Shown here one piece after another: positions 29,528 through 38,176 of a stretch of DNA of 64,000 nucleotides (the first letter of the stretch is position 1; the number at the start of each line of letters is the position of its first letter). This DNA is from Streptomyces sp. SA15 (GTDB taxonomy: Bacteria > Actinomycetota > Actinomycetes > Streptomycetales > Streptomycetaceae), in NCBI RefSeq assembly GCF_002291145.1, contig NZ_NTGE01000195.1, positions 90,492 to 154,491 on the forward strand, written 5' to 3'. Both the position numbers and the translations under genes were made by a program. The notes beneath the pieces are model-generated. The model had not been told where the DNA came from, made no database searches, and saw only the letters and a list, made by a program, of their open reading frames with translations.

Positions 29528-31066
29528 CTACTGGCAATCCTGGCCACTGTTGATGCACTCGACCATCTGGTTCATCACGTTCTCGTCGAAGAAGTTGATG
29601 AAGTCGTTGTGGTCGGTGATCGGCTTGTGCAGCTGGTCCGGGAAGCCGTCCAGCGCGTACGCGTTCTGCACCTGCCCGTTCTCGATCTGCGGTGCCGGGA
29701 CGTCGTAGACCAGTTTGGCCTGCAGCTGGGGGATCGCCTGGAAACCGTTGGCGCAGCTGCCGTCCTCCTGGACGAAGGCCACGTGGTCACGGTGGTTGGC
29801 ACTGTCGATGTTCTGACCGTCCCAGCAGCTCTGGAAGTTGGACGTCCGCACCACGGAGCTGCCCTCGGGGCAGATCGGGTACTTGTCCGTCACCTGCCGG
29901 TCCTCGAAGCCGGTGCAGCTCCAGGAGGTGTTGGCGTTATTGAGGCCGTTGGTGAAGGCCTTGGCGTCACCGGTGATGATGCGCAGGGCCTGCGGCATCG
30001 CGACAACGTCGCTCGTCTTGTTGCCGACGAACTTCAGCTCGACCTGGCTGACCTGCTGGATCGTGCCGACGTTGCCGTCCTGGCCGCCACCGGGGGCGTT
30101 CGCGTCGATTTCGTCCTGACCGTCCTGGATACGGAGCACCGGCCAGTAGTACGTCGACTTGTCGCCCTGGTTCTGGCAGCTGGTGTCGGCCTGGAGGAAC
30201 TCCTCGTCACTGGTGAACGCGTCGTTGTCCTGGTTGCCGACGTAGTCGTGCTGGTGCTGCGCACCGTTGCTGACACCTGGAGCGACGATCACGTTGTCCG
30301 AGTTGCGGTTCTCGTTCTCGTTGGTGCCGCACTCCGTGGTGAAGCTGCCCGTCGAACCGGAGTCCCCGTTCGCGGCCAGGCCGTTCGGGAGGTTGCGGGA
30401 GCCCGGCTGGACGTCCTCGATGTTGACGAAGTCGTCCGCGACCGGGCCGCCCTCCTGGACCTGATCCTGACCGTCGCCCTGGTCCTGACCCTGGTCCTGG
30501 CCATCGCCCTGATCCTGGCCCTGGTCCTGGCCGTCGCCTTGGTCCTGACCGTCGTTGTTCTGGTCCTGACCCTCACCGGCGGCGGTGTCCGGCTGGTCGG
30601 CCGGCACACCCTCGCACTGGGCGAGCTGTTCGGCACCCTGCGGACGCTCACCGCCCGCGCGCTGGATGTTGATGCCGATCCGGTCGATGGTGGCCGTCCG
30701 CTTGGACTTCAGCGGACCGAGGATGGCGTTGTCGACGAAGCCGGAATCCCCGGCTTGGGCCTGGCGCGTGTCCGCCAGACGCTTATAGGCCTCCGTGACC
30801 TGCTGGTCCAGCTTCGCCAGCTCCTGGTCGACACCGGCGCGTGCGCCGTCCGGCACGTCGGTCAGTTGCTGGCCGACGTCCGGACATTTGATCGTCGCGA
30901 TCTGGGCGCCCGAGGCCTTGATCTGGTTCTGTGCCGAGTTCTCCTCATGTGCCGAGGCATAGAAGTTGGCCCATATCAGCCCGCCCCCACCGAGCGCTAG
31001 GGCCGCCGCCCCGGCAACGGCCTTGGTGGCCAGCGGCGTACGGCGTTTTCTTGTGTTGCGTCCCAT
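29528..31066 (-). CDS. Secreted DUF1996-family protein with a Gln/Asp/Gly repeat linker
   Basis: The 512-residue protein begins with a basic stretch and one hydrophobic export signal (about residues 14-34). An N-terminal helical domain (about 40-150) is joined by a low-complexity linker of repeated QDQGDGQDQG units to a C-terminal DUF1996-like domain (about 205-512) with several Cys pairs and many His, Trp and Asn. DUF1996 occurs in fungi and actinomycetes; its activity is unknown to me. The ATG at 31066 has GAGGAG at good spacing. Confidence 0.78.
   Translation of the reverse strand: MGRNTRKRRTPLATKAVAGAAALALGGGGLIWANFYASAHEENSAQNQIKASGAQIATIKCPDVGQQLTDVPDGARAGVDQELAKLDQQVTEAYKRLADTRQAQAGDSGFVDNAILGPLKSKRTATIDRIGINIQRAGGERPQGAEQLAQCEGVPADQPDTAAGEGQDQNNDGQDQGDGQDQGQDQGDGQDQGQDQGDGQDQVQEGGPVADDFVNIEDVQPGSRNLPNGLAANGDSGSTGSFTTECGTNENENRNSDNVIVAPGVSNGAQHQHDYVGNQDNDAFTSDEEFLQADTSCQNQGDKSTYYWPVLRIQDGQDEIDANAPGGGQDGNVGTIQQVSQVELKFVGNKTSDVVAMPQALRIITGDAKAFTNGLNNANTSWSCTGFEDRQVTDKYPICPEGSSVVRTSNFQSCWDGQNIDSANHRDHVAFVQEDGSCANGFQAIPQLQAKLVYDVPAPQIENGQVQNAYALDGFPDQLHKPITDHNDFINFFDENVMNQMVECINSGQDCQ
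30460..30560 (-). repeat. In-frame 30-bp repeats inside the DUF1996 gene
   Basis: Three near-identical copies of a 30-bp unit, each encoding QDQGDGQDQG, are present with degenerate copies on both sides. Such linkers are prone to copy-number change by slippage. Confidence 0.75.
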
Positions 31067-31268
31067 GGAACTCCTCTGACTTCCTTGCGGGGCTATCGAG
31101 GCGCCCGACAGGAGTGAAGCGGCTCCCCTCAGTACGGAAGCCGTCCCACGGGTGTTCAGCCGTCTCAGGAATTGGTGAAAGATTCGCGAGACAATTCGGC
31201 CTCAACTACACATGGAATACCGGGAGTTGTTGATCCCTTACGGCATGTGCGGGATCCGGGGCCCGATT

Positions 31269-31922
31269 TCAGCGGTCCTGGTCCAGATAGGCGAGAACCG
31301 CCAGGACGCGGCGGTTGTCGTCGTCCGACACCTCCAGGCCCAGTTTGCTGAAGATGTTGGAGGTGTGTTTGGCGATCGCCCGTTCCGTGACGACGAGCTT
31401 CTCCGCGATCGCCGCGTTCGACCGGCCCTGCGCCATCAGCTCCAGCACCTCCAGCTCGCGCGGGGTCAGCCGCCCCAGCGGCCGGTCGTCGCCCGCCCGC
31501 CGGGACAGCAGCTGCTGGATCACCTGCGGGTCCATCGCCGTACCGCCCGCCGCCACCCTTCGTACGGCGTCCACGAACTGCTCCGCGTCGAACACCCGGT
31601 CCTTGAGCAGATAGCCGACCCCGCCGCTGCCGTCGGCGAGCAGCTCACGCGCGTACAGCTGCTCCACGTGCTGCGACAGGACGAGCACCGGCAGGCCGGG
31701 TCTGTCCCGCCGGGCTTTCAGCGCGCACTGCAGCCCCTCGTCGGTGTGGGTGGGCGGCAGCCGGACGTCGACCACGGCGACGTCCGGCCGTAATTCCGCC
31801 AGCGCGGCGGTCAGCTCGGGGCCGCTCTCCACGGCCGCGGCGATCTCGAAGTCGTGGGCCTGAAGGAGCCGGACGAGTCCGTCGCGCAGCAGGAACAGGT
31901 CTTCGGCTAGGACAACGCGCAA
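31269..31922 (-). CDS. NarL/LuxR-family response regulator
   Basis: The 217-residue protein has a receiver (acidic pair Glu7/Asp8, phospho-acceptor Asp52 in VVDVRLPPT) and a LuxR helix-turn-helix (LTPRELEVLELMAQGRSNAA) in the last about 65 residues. It overlaps the histidine kinase gene by 16 bases, so the pair is translationally coupled. The start must be TTG at 31922: GGAG lies five bases upstream and LRVVLAED matches the usual receiver start, while no ATG or GTG fits. It should be phosphorylated by the adjacent kinase; targets unknown. Confidence 0.92.
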   Translation of the reverse strand: MRVVLAEDLFLLRDGLVRLLQAHDFEIAAAVESGPELTAALAELRPDVAVVDVRLPPTHTDEGLQCALKARRDRPGLPVLVLSQHVEQLYARELLADGSGGVGYLLKDRVFDAEQFVDAVRRVAAGGTAMDPQVIQQLLSRRAGDDRPLGRLTPRELEVLELMAQGRSNAAIAEKLVVTERAIAKHTSNIFSKLGLEVSDDDNRRVLAVLAYLDQDR

Positions 31923-33184
31923 GGGATCTCCAGGGTGACCATGGTGGGGCCGCCCGCGGGGCTGCTGACGGCCAGAACGCCGTCGAATGTACCCAGTCTC
32001 CGCTCGACCCCGGCCAGGCCCGAACCGGCCCCGATCACCGCGCCGCCCTTGCCGTTGTCGGTGACCGAGATCCGCAGCATGCCGCCGCCTTCTTCGACGT
32101 GGTGCAGGTCGATCCAGATCCGGTCGGCGTTCGCGTGCTTGACCGCGTTGGTCAGCACCTCGCTGACGGCGAAGTACGCGGCCGACTCCACCGGCGCGTC
32201 CGCGCGGCCCGGCAGCTCCACGTTCACCTCCGTGGCCACCGGCAGGCGCAGCGCCAACGCCTTGACGGCGTCGCCCAGTCCGCGCTCGGCGAGCACCGGC
32301 GGATGGATGCCGCGGACGAGTTCGCGCAGTTCGGAAAGGGCGTCCACGGAGGACTGACGGGCCTGTGCGAGCAGCCGCCTGGCCTGCTCCGGGTCCTTGT
32401 CGAGGAGCATCTCGATGGTGCCGAGGTCCATGCCCATGGCGACCAGCCGGGCCTGCGCCCCGTCGTGCAGGTCCCGCTCGATGCGCCGCAGTTCGGCGGC
32501 GGAGGTGTCGACGGCGTCCCGCCGGGTCTCGGTCAGCACCCGCACTCGCTCGGCCAGTTCGCCCTGGCCCGCGGCGAGGACGGCCCGGGTAAGGCGGAAG
32601 TGGGCCTCCAGGAGCCGAGGAGTGAGGAAATGGGCGAAGAAGATGATGACCAGGCCCAGGACACCGGCGGCCAGTGCGGAGGGCTGCCCGGTCACCGGCA
32701 CGAACCCGTACCAGTACCCGTCGGGGAAGACCCGCCACAGCCCGGCCGCGATCGCGAACCCCTCCAGCGGGTAGAACAACAGCAGGGCCGGCAGCAGCGC
32801 GGTGACGAACCCCGCCGACATGTCGACCGGCAGCCACCTCAGGTCCCGCCAGGTCGCCGGATCGCGCAGTAACGCGAACGTGCGCGTCCACGGATTGGCG
32901 CCCTTCGGGATCGGCCGGTACGCCGAGGGGATCTTCACCCCGCACCACTGGGCGGCCAGCACCCGCCGCCAGTCCGCGAACGCCCGCACCCCCGCGAGAA
33001 CCCACGGCGTGGTGACGAGCCCGATCCCGATCGGTATCAACGCGATGGACACCAGGGAGAGCGTGAAACAGACCACCGCCCCCGGCAGCAACACCAGCGC
33101 CAGCCCGAGCCCTCGTACCGCCGCGAGCCCGATCCCCCGCACCCTGGTGGAACCGCTGCCACTCTTCGTCTCGATGGTCGTCAT
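31907..33184 (-). CDS. Sensor histidine kinase (NarL-partner type)
   Basis: The 425-residue protein has a putative-sensor membrane domain with about four to five hydrophobic segments (about residues 20-200), then a HisKA_3 dimerisation helix with the phosphorylated His in RIERDLHDGAQARLVAMG, then an ATPase domain with EVLTNAVKHANA and DNGKGG. The signal is unknown; membrane-embedded sensors of this type often respond to envelope or lipid changes. The ATG at 33184 is preferred because it begins the usual short N-terminus; an upstream ATG adds 25 Pro-rich residues. The response regulator overlaps its end. Confidence 0.92.
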   Translation of the reverse strand: MTTIETKSGSGSTRVRGIGLAAVRGLGLALVLLPGAVVCFTLSLVSIALIPIGIGLVTTPWVLAGVRAFADWRRVLAAQWCGVKIPSAYRPIPKGANPWTRTFALLRDPATWRDLRWLPVDMSAGFVTALLPALLLFYPLEGFAIAAGLWRVFPDGYWYGFVPVTGQPSALAAGVLGLVIIFFAHFLTPRLLEAHFRLTRAVLAAGQGELAERVRVLTETRRDAVDTSAAELRRIERDLHDGAQARLVAMGMDLGTIEMLLDKDPEQARRLLAQARQSSVDALSELRELVRGIHPPVLAERGLGDAVKALALRLPVATEVNVELPGRADAPVESAAYFAVSEVLTNAVKHANADRIWIDLHHVEEGGGMLRISVTDNGKGGAVIGAGSGLAGVERRLGTFDGVLAVSSPAGGPTMVTLEIPCALS

Positions 33185-33236
33185 GGCGTCAGTCTCACCG
33201 AGGGGGCGGTGTGGGACACGGGGTTTGGGCTCCGGA

Positions 33237-34256
33237 TCAGGGGGTGGTGCCAGGTACACCCCCGCCGCCGGCCAGCACCTTCGCCTCCACCTCCGGATCG
33301 AGGCCCTTGGCCGTCCGGTCCGGCCGCTGCGGCGCCGTACCGCCGATGTCCTTCAGCCACTTCCAGGTATCGGTCACGGTGTCGGCGACGGGGCGACAGT
33401 CCAGTCCCGTCGCCAGCGCCCGGGAGACGTCCGCGGCGTGCAGGGCGTCGTGCAGGTCGCTGCCCGGCGGCACCCACACCGGCAGCTGGACCCACGGCTC
33501 GATCCCCGCCTCCAGGATCACGTCCGGGTCGGTCCACCGCAGCTCGGCCGGACCGCCGGTGGCGCGCACACAGGCGTCGAGCAGGGTGCCCATGGTGGCG
33601 TGCCCCTGCGGCCCGATCAGGGTGTACGGCCCGCTCAACTCCCGCTCCACCGCGCCGAGGATCCACTCGGCGAGGTCACGGACATCGACGTACTGGAGGG
33701 GCAGGTCGCGCGGCCCGGGCGCGAGGACGGGCCCGCCGCGGGCGATCCTGCCCAGCCACCACGGCAGCCGCCCGACGTTCTCGTACGGCCCGAGGATCAG
33801 CCCCGCCCGCACGAGCACCGAACGGTCCGCGCCGAAGGCCTCCACGGCGGCCAGCTCGCCGCCCCGCTTGTCCCGCGCGTAGTCCGTCTGCTCGGCGTCG
33901 GCGGAGGCGCCCTCGACCAGGGGTGCGTCCTCGCCGTATCCGGCGGGCCGGGGCCACTCGTACACCGAGCAGCTCGACACGTACACATACCGCCCGGCGC
34001 GGCCCCGCAGCAGCCGCGCCGTGTCCCGTACGGCCCGTGGCGCCGCCGACCAGGTGTCGACGACGGCGTCCCACTCTCCCTCCGCGAGGGCGGTGAGCCC
34101 GTCGGGCGCGGTGCGGTCACCGTGCAGTGACCGCACACCGGCGGGCGGCGCGTGCCGTCCCCGGTGGAAGACGGTCACTTCCCAGCCGCGCGCGAGGGCC
34201 GCCTCGGCGACGGCCCGTCCCGCGAACTCGGTCCCACCCAGCAGCAGAAGTCTCAT
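33237..34256 (-). CDS. NAD-dependent epimerase/dehydratase-family reductase
   Basis: The 339-residue protein opens with a Rossmann motif, MRLLLLGGTEFAGRAVAEAA, and has the extended SDR features, including a YVYVSSCSVYE strand. The usual YxxxK is not obvious: TDYARDKRGGE supplies Tyr and Lys with YARDK. The substrate may be a nucleotide sugar or another alcohol. It lies between glnRII and the two-component pair on the same strand, 53 bases before the kinase ATG. Confidence 0.82.
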   Translation of the reverse strand: MRLLLLGGTEFAGRAVAEAALARGWEVTVFHRGRHAPPAGVRSLHGDRTAPDGLTALAEGEWDAVVDTWSAAPRAVRDTARLLRGRAGRYVYVSSCSVYEWPRPAGYGEDAPLVEGASADAEQTDYARDKRGGELAAVEAFGADRSVLVRAGLILGPYENVGRLPWWLGRIARGGPVLAPGPRDLPLQYVDVRDLAEWILGAVERELSGPYTLIGPQGHATMGTLLDACVRATGGPAELRWTDPDVILEAGIEPWVQLPVWVPPGSDLHDALHAADVSRALATGLDCRPVADTVTDTWKWLKDIGGTAPQRPDRTAKGLDPEVEAKVLAGGGGVPGTTP

Positions 34257-34316
34257 GCCGGTGACTCTGCCCGGCCGGCCCGCGGGACGGAACGGGAATT
34301 CGCCGTCAGCAGAGAG

Positions 34317-34883
34317 TCAACGCCCCGTCGGCGGCGCGTACTTGTATCCGACCCGGCGCACGGTCTGGATCACCTGCCGATGCTCGGCGCCCAGCTTGCG
34401 GCGCAGGCGGGCGATGTGGACGTCGACGGTACGGCCGTCGCCCACATGTCCGTACCCCCACACCGTGGTGACCAACTGGTCGCGGCTGTACACCCGGTAG
34501 GGATGGGAGACGAGGTGGGCGAGCAGCTCGAACTCCAGGTAGGTGAGGTCGAGCGCGCGCCCGTCCACCTCGGCGGTGCGCTGCGCGGTGTCGATCCGCA
34601 CGAGCGGGTCGCCGGCGGCCCCGGCACCCGTCTCCGACCGCTCGGGCACCGCCACCGGCGGGAACGGCGGCTGCTGGTCGGCCGGGACGAGCACCAGGTA
34701 CCCGACCATCGGCGGCCGGCCCGGCAGGGCGGGCAGGGTGTGCGGGGGAGCGGGCAGCAGGGTGGCGCCCGGCGGCAGGAAGTCCGCCACGTCCACCACC
34801 TCGTCCCGGTCGACGGCACGCAGCCGGTGCCGGGCGGGGGAGTTCAGGGGTGCGGTGGAGGAGAGGGAACGAGTGTTCGCCAT
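34317..34883 (-). CDS. glnRII: GlnRII, OmpR-type winged-helix regulator without a receiver
   Basis: The 188-residue protein has an OmpR/PhoB-type winged helix in its C-terminal half (about 95-185): ALDLTYLEFELLAHLVSHPY, then GRTVDVHIARLRRKLG and VRRVGYKYAPP. In S. coelicolor the equivalent gene near glnII is GlnRII, which binds the same promoters as GlnR. The N-terminal about 95 residues are Pro/Ala-rich and short, with no acidic pocket or phospho-acceptor Asp, so control by a kinase is unlikely. Function is inferred from the domain and glnII context. Only a weak ribosome-binding site precedes the ATG. Confidence 0.85.
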   Translation of the reverse strand: MANTRSLSSTAPLNSPARHRLRAVDRDEVVDVADFLPPGATLLPAPPHTLPALPGRPPMVGYLVLVPADQQPPFPPVAVPERSETGAGAAGDPLVRIDTAQRTAEVDGRALDLTYLEFELLAHLVSHPYRVYSRDQLVTTVWGYGHVGDGRTVDVHIARLRRKLGAEHRQVIQTVRRVGYKYAPPTGR

Positions 34884-34963
34884 GAGAGGTCAGCTCTTTT
34901 CGCGCGAGAGGTTCGTCAGGGGACGTACGTCGTTGCGCGCCGACCGAAGGCCGAGGTGCGGCT

Positions 34964-35086
34964 TTAGAGGGCCGGCGCGTTCACCGCGCGGCAACACTCC
35001 CGGTCGAAGTCGTGGTGCTGACGGGAAGGCCAGAAGGGCTCGAGGTCATGGCGACCCGTCGCGGAGATCTTCTGGAAGCTGGCCAT
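34964..35086 (-). CDS. Possible 40-residue small protein between glnII and glnRII
   Basis: The frame from ATG 35086 to a TAA at 34964-34966 encodes 40 residues (MASFQKISATGRHDLEPFWP at the start, then a His/Asp/Arg-rich part with a Cys-Cys pair). Thirty-five of its 40 codons end in G or C, as in true genes here, although the region as a whole is less GC-rich. The ribosome-binding site is doubtful: GGGAG is only one base before the ATG. It lies on the same strand as glnII upstream and glnRII downstream. I do not recognise it; a leaderless or nitrogen-linked peptide is possible. Confidence 0.45.
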   Translation of the reverse strand: MASFQKISATGRHDLEPFWPSRQHHDFDRECCRAVNAPAL

Positions 35087-35160
35087 ACTCCCATTGAAGC
35101 AGACGCGATCCTCCCGGTGGAGCCTCCTCTCACTGCTTGGACGCACCCATGACACACGCG

Positions 35161-35191
35161 AGGGGCGCCCACCGTCCTGGTGGGCGCCCCT
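35161..35191. terminator. Stem-loop after glnII
   Basis: AGGGGCGCCCACC (35161-35173) pairs perfectly with GGTGGGCGCCCCT (35179-35191) over 5 bases, 20 bases beyond the glnII stop. Little T-run follows on the minus strand, so it may only partly terminate and could stabilise the glnII mRNA. Confidence 0.75.
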
Positions 35192-35211
35192 TGACGAGCC
35201 GTCGGGCGGGA

Positions 35212-36240
35212 TCAGACCTGGCCGGCCTTCTCCAGCGCGGAGCAGCAGGTGTCGACGATCAGACGCGTCACGACGTACGGGTCGACGTTGGCGTTCGGAC
35301 GGCGGTCCTCGATGTAGCCCTTGCCGTCCTTCTCGACCTGCCACGGGATACGGACCGAGGCGCCACGGTTGGAGACGCCGTAGGAGTACTCGTTCCACGG
35401 GGCGGTCTCGTGCAGACCCGTCAGACGGTCGTCGATGCCGGCGCCGTAGTTCTTCACGTGGTCGAGCGGCTTGGAGCCCTCGCCGAGCGACTCGGCGGCG
35501 GTGATGATCGCGTCGTAGCCCTCGCGCATCGCCTTCGTGGAGAAGTTGGTGTGCGCACCGGCGCCGTTCCAGTCGCCCTTCACCGGCTTCGGATCCAGGG
35601 TGGCGGCGACGCCGAAGTCCTCGGCGGTGCGGTAGAGCAGCCAGCGGGCCACCCACAGGTGGTCGGAGACCTCCAGCGGGGAGACCGGGCCGACCTGGAA
35701 CTCCCACTGGCCGGGCATGACCTCGGCGTTGATGCCGGAGATGGCCAGACCCGCCTTGAGGCAGTTCTCCAGGTGCGCCTCGACGACGTCACGGCCGAAG
35801 ATCTCGTCGGCGCCGACACCGCAGTAGTAGCCGCCCTGCGGGGCCGGGAAGCCGCCCTTGGGGAAGCCGAGCGGGTAGCCGTCCTGGAAGAAGGTGTACT
35901 CCTGCTCGATGCCGAAGATCGGCTCCTGGGAGGCGAACTTCTCGGCGACCTCGGTGAGCGCGGCACGGGTGTTGGACTCGTGCGGCGTCATGTCGATGTT
36001 GAGGACCTCGCACAGGACGAGGACGTCGTCGCCGCCGCGGATCGGGTCGGGACAGGAGAAGACCGGCTTGAGCACGCAGTCCGAGGCGTGGCCCTCGGCC
36101 TGGTTCGTGGACGACCCGTCGAAGCCCCAGATCGGCAGGTCGGCACCCTTGGCGTCGTCCGCCAGGATCTTCGTCTTGGAACGGAGCTTGGCCGTCGGCT
36201 GGGTGCCGTCGATCCAGATGTACTCAGCCTTGAAGGTCAC
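35212..36240 (-). CDS. glnII: Glutamine synthetase type II
   Basis: The 342-residue enzyme is the short, eukaryote-like glutamine synthetase (GSII) that joins ammonia to glutamate using ATP. Family features include MTFKAEYIWIDGTQPTAKLR at the start, IWGFDGSSTNQAEGHASDCV, FGIEQEYTFF, and GAGAHTNFSTKAMRE. Unlike GlnA it lacks the adenylylated Tyr, so GlnE should not control it. The start is GTG 36240, behind GAAGGAAG; a longer ATG start would add 38 residues not found in GSII. A GlnR-type box lies about 100-140 bases upstream and glnRII is downstream. Confidence 0.97.
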   Translation of the reverse strand: MTFKAEYIWIDGTQPTAKLRSKTKILADDAKGADLPIWGFDGSSTNQAEGHASDCVLKPVFSCPDPIRGGDDVLVLCEVLNIDMTPHESNTRAALTEVAEKFASQEPIFGIEQEYTFFQDGYPLGFPKGGFPAPQGGYYCGVGADEIFGRDVVEAHLENCLKAGLAISGINAEVMPGQWEFQVGPVSPLEVSDHLWVARWLLYRTAEDFGVAATLDPKPVKGDWNGAGAHTNFSTKAMREGYDAIITAAESLGEGSKPLDHVKNYGAGIDDRLTGLHETAPWNEYSYGVSNRGASVRIPWQVEKDGKGYIEDRRPNANVDPYVVTRLIVDTCCSALEKAGQV

Positions 36241-36594
36241 GGGCCACTTCCTTCGGGGGTGTGTCTGGGCGCACTTGCGGGTGCTGCGGCGCTGCGGCAC
36301 TGGGGCACCGCACTTGTCGCCCGCGAGCCTGTCAACAGGCGATTTCCCGGTCATTGCTCGAATGTGAACCCCGTGTTACCTGGTGGTTCTGTGGTCCGAT
36401 TCACGTGATGTGAGCGCCGCGCGGGGAGGGAGCGGCTGGAACGCCGGCAACCGGACCTGTTCGCGGTCGCGGAAACCCGACGGTGCGGCAGCTCGTATGC
36501 GATGGGGGTGAGGGCCGGCCCGGACATGCCGGTCCCGCTGCTCCTGGCCGGGAGCAGCGGGACCCATGACACGTACGTCTTCGGCGTCCGAGCC
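36241..36594. other. glnII upstream region without a gene
   Basis: This 354-base stretch holds the glnII leader (36241-36341), the GlnR-type box at 36342-36379 and, beyond it, GC-rich sequence up to the stop of the secreted-protein gene. I see no further gene; the short open frames here have no family support. Confidence 0.6.
36342..36379 (-). promoter_or_regulatory. Candidate GlnR box upstream of glnII
   Basis: Read on the minus strand, GTAAC (36375-36379), TTCAC (36364-36368), GCAAT (36353-36357) and GAAAT (36342-36346) follow each other with exact 6-base spacers, the phase of the GlnR consensus GTNAC-n6-GAAAC-n6-GTNAC-n6-GAAAC. The first and last elements match well, the middle two weakly. 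glnII is a known GlnR target in Streptomyces. Confidence 0.55.
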
Positions 36595-37242
36595 TCACCC
36601 CACCTTCTCGATCACGGCCCGGCGGATCAGGAACTTGCCGGGCTCACGGACCTGTTCGAAGGCCGCGTTGTTGAGCAGCGCGCAGCTGCCGGAGACCGAA
36701 GTGACCTCCACCGTCGTGGACTTGTTGTTGTCCAGGTTGGTGACCTTCAGCTTCGTGCCGGCCGGGAACTGATTGCTGGACGCGGCCGGGGCGCCGCCCT
36801 CGCCGGACAGGGTGACCGTCGAGCCGTTGCACACCTGTTCACCGGCGGCCGCGGGGGCGCTCGTCGAGGGCTGCGCGGCTTCGGCCGCCTGCGAGGGCTG
36901 GGCCGCCTGCGAAGGCTGCGTGGCCCGGGAGTCCTGAGCCGACTCCCCAACCACGCACCCGGACGCCTCCTGCTTGCGCTGGATCTCCGCGATGACCGCC
37001 TCACGGTTGGCGATCCTGGCCTCGGACTGTGCGTCCGGAGCGGCCCGCTGACCGTCGATGAACTTCAGGTTGTTGCCGAGCGCGGTGGCAAGCCCCTGAC
37101 AGACGGTCGACTCCGCCGCGGACTGCGGCCCCGCGGCGTTCGAGGTGCTCGCCATGACGAAGGCACCGCCTCCCGCCACCGCCGCCGCGCCGACTAGCAG
37201 CGCGGCCTTCTTGCTCGTACTGAGTGTTCTCCTACGCGACAT
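36595..37242 (-). CDS. Secreted protein of unknown function with an Ala/Gln/Pro/Ser linker
   Basis: The 215-residue protein has a Sec-type signal (about residues 12-36, ending SNAA). A helical N-terminal domain has Cys48 and Cys95, and a linker of AAQPSQ-type repeats (about 103-130) leads to a small beta domain (about 137-215) with KLKVTNLDNNKSTTVEV and a closing KFLIRRAVIEKVG. The last part recalls double-psi beta-barrel (RlpA/expansin-like) sequences, but without the catalytic His-Asp signature I can point to. The ATG at 37242 has CAGGAGG upstream. Confidence 0.75.
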   Translation of the reverse strand: MSRRRTLSTSKKAALLVGAAAVAGGGAFVMASTSNAAGPQSAAESTVCQGLATALGNNLKFIDGQRAAPDAQSEARIANREAVIAEIQRKQEASGCVVGESAQDSRATQPSQAAQPSQAAEAAQPSTSAPAAAGEQVCNGSTVTLSGEGGAPAASSNQFPAGTKLKVTNLDNNKSTTVEVTSVSGSCALLNNAAFEQVREPGKFLIRRAVIEKVG

Positions 37243-37338
37243 GCGCGCCTCCTGCGAGGTCGGGGAGCGTACGCCGCTATGTACGAGATACCGAACGAAG
37301 TTACTCAGTGGTTACAGGAGTCACCGAAGTGGCCTGCG

Positions 37339-38118
37339 TCACATATTCCCTTCCTCGTACGCCACGACATCCTCATGGACGTACCGCAACAACCCCTCCG
37401 TCTCCTTCGTCAGCGCCGCCTCCCCGCTCTCCGCCCCGTCCCCCCACTGCCCGCCCGCGAACACCACGGACCGCACGGTCATCACCCGCCGGAAGACCCC
37501 GGCCGAACCGGGCGGCACGGTCGGCAACCCCGCCTCCGGCGGAGGGTCCAGCGAGACCACCTGATACGTCACCGGATCCATCGAGGCCATCGCGAACACC
37601 GTCGACGCGTCCTCGACCCGCGCGAAACTCACCGCGGTGACCGTCACCTGCGAGCGCCGCTCGGCGTCCGTGAACAGGGCGGCGCTCAACCGGGCGCGTC
37701 CTTCGCCCTGTTCGACCAGTGCGGCCAACTCCGGCGACATGGCGCGGCCGCAGTCGGTGGTGGTGGCGAGGGCGACGCGCTGGAACCGGGACCCGTCCTT
37801 CAGGCGCGCGCTCTGCTGCGGAAACGCCTGTTCGGGCCGGATGACGGGCCGCTCGAGCGGCGAGGCCAGGGCCGTCGGGGTGTCGGAGGGGAGGGAGGCG
37901 GTCACGGACGGGACGGCGGTTACGGACGCGGTGGTGGCCGATGCCGAGGGAACCGCACCATTCTCGCCGCCGTCACCGCCACCCGCGTACAGCACGACGC
38001 CCACAGCCACGGCCGTCACGAGGACGATTCCCGTGCCGACGGCGACCGCCCGCCGACTGCGCCGCCGCCGTATCCGCTCCTGCCGCCCGTGCGGCATTCC
38101 TTGATCACCGAAGGTCAT
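37339..38118 (-). CDS. Single-pass membrane protein of unknown function
   Basis: The 259-residue protein has a strongly basic cytosolic N-terminus (RIRRRRSRR), one membrane segment (about residues 25-46), a Ser/Thr/Ala-rich stretch (about 55-90) and an extracytoplasmic alpha/beta domain to the end. I recognise no characterised family. The ATG at 38118 has no clear ribosome-binding site; an ATG 21 bases later is equally possible. It stands alone on this strand. Confidence 0.7.
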   Translation of the reverse strand: MTFGDQGMPHGRQERIRRRRSRRAVAVGTGIVLVTAVAVGVVLYAGGGDGGENGAVPSASATTASVTAVPSVTASLPSDTPTALASPLERPVIRPEQAFPQQSARLKDGSRFQRVALATTTDCGRAMSPELAALVEQGEGRARLSAALFTDAERRSQVTVTAVSFARVEDASTVFAMASMDPVTYQVVSLDPPPEAGLPTVPPGSAGVFRRVMTVRSVVFAGGQWGDGAESGEAALTKETEGLLRYVHEDVVAYEEGNM

Positions 38119-38176
38119 GGCCGGGGAGGGTAACAGCGGACGTCCTGCGAACTCCCGCCCTCCGACAAGCCGTTGT

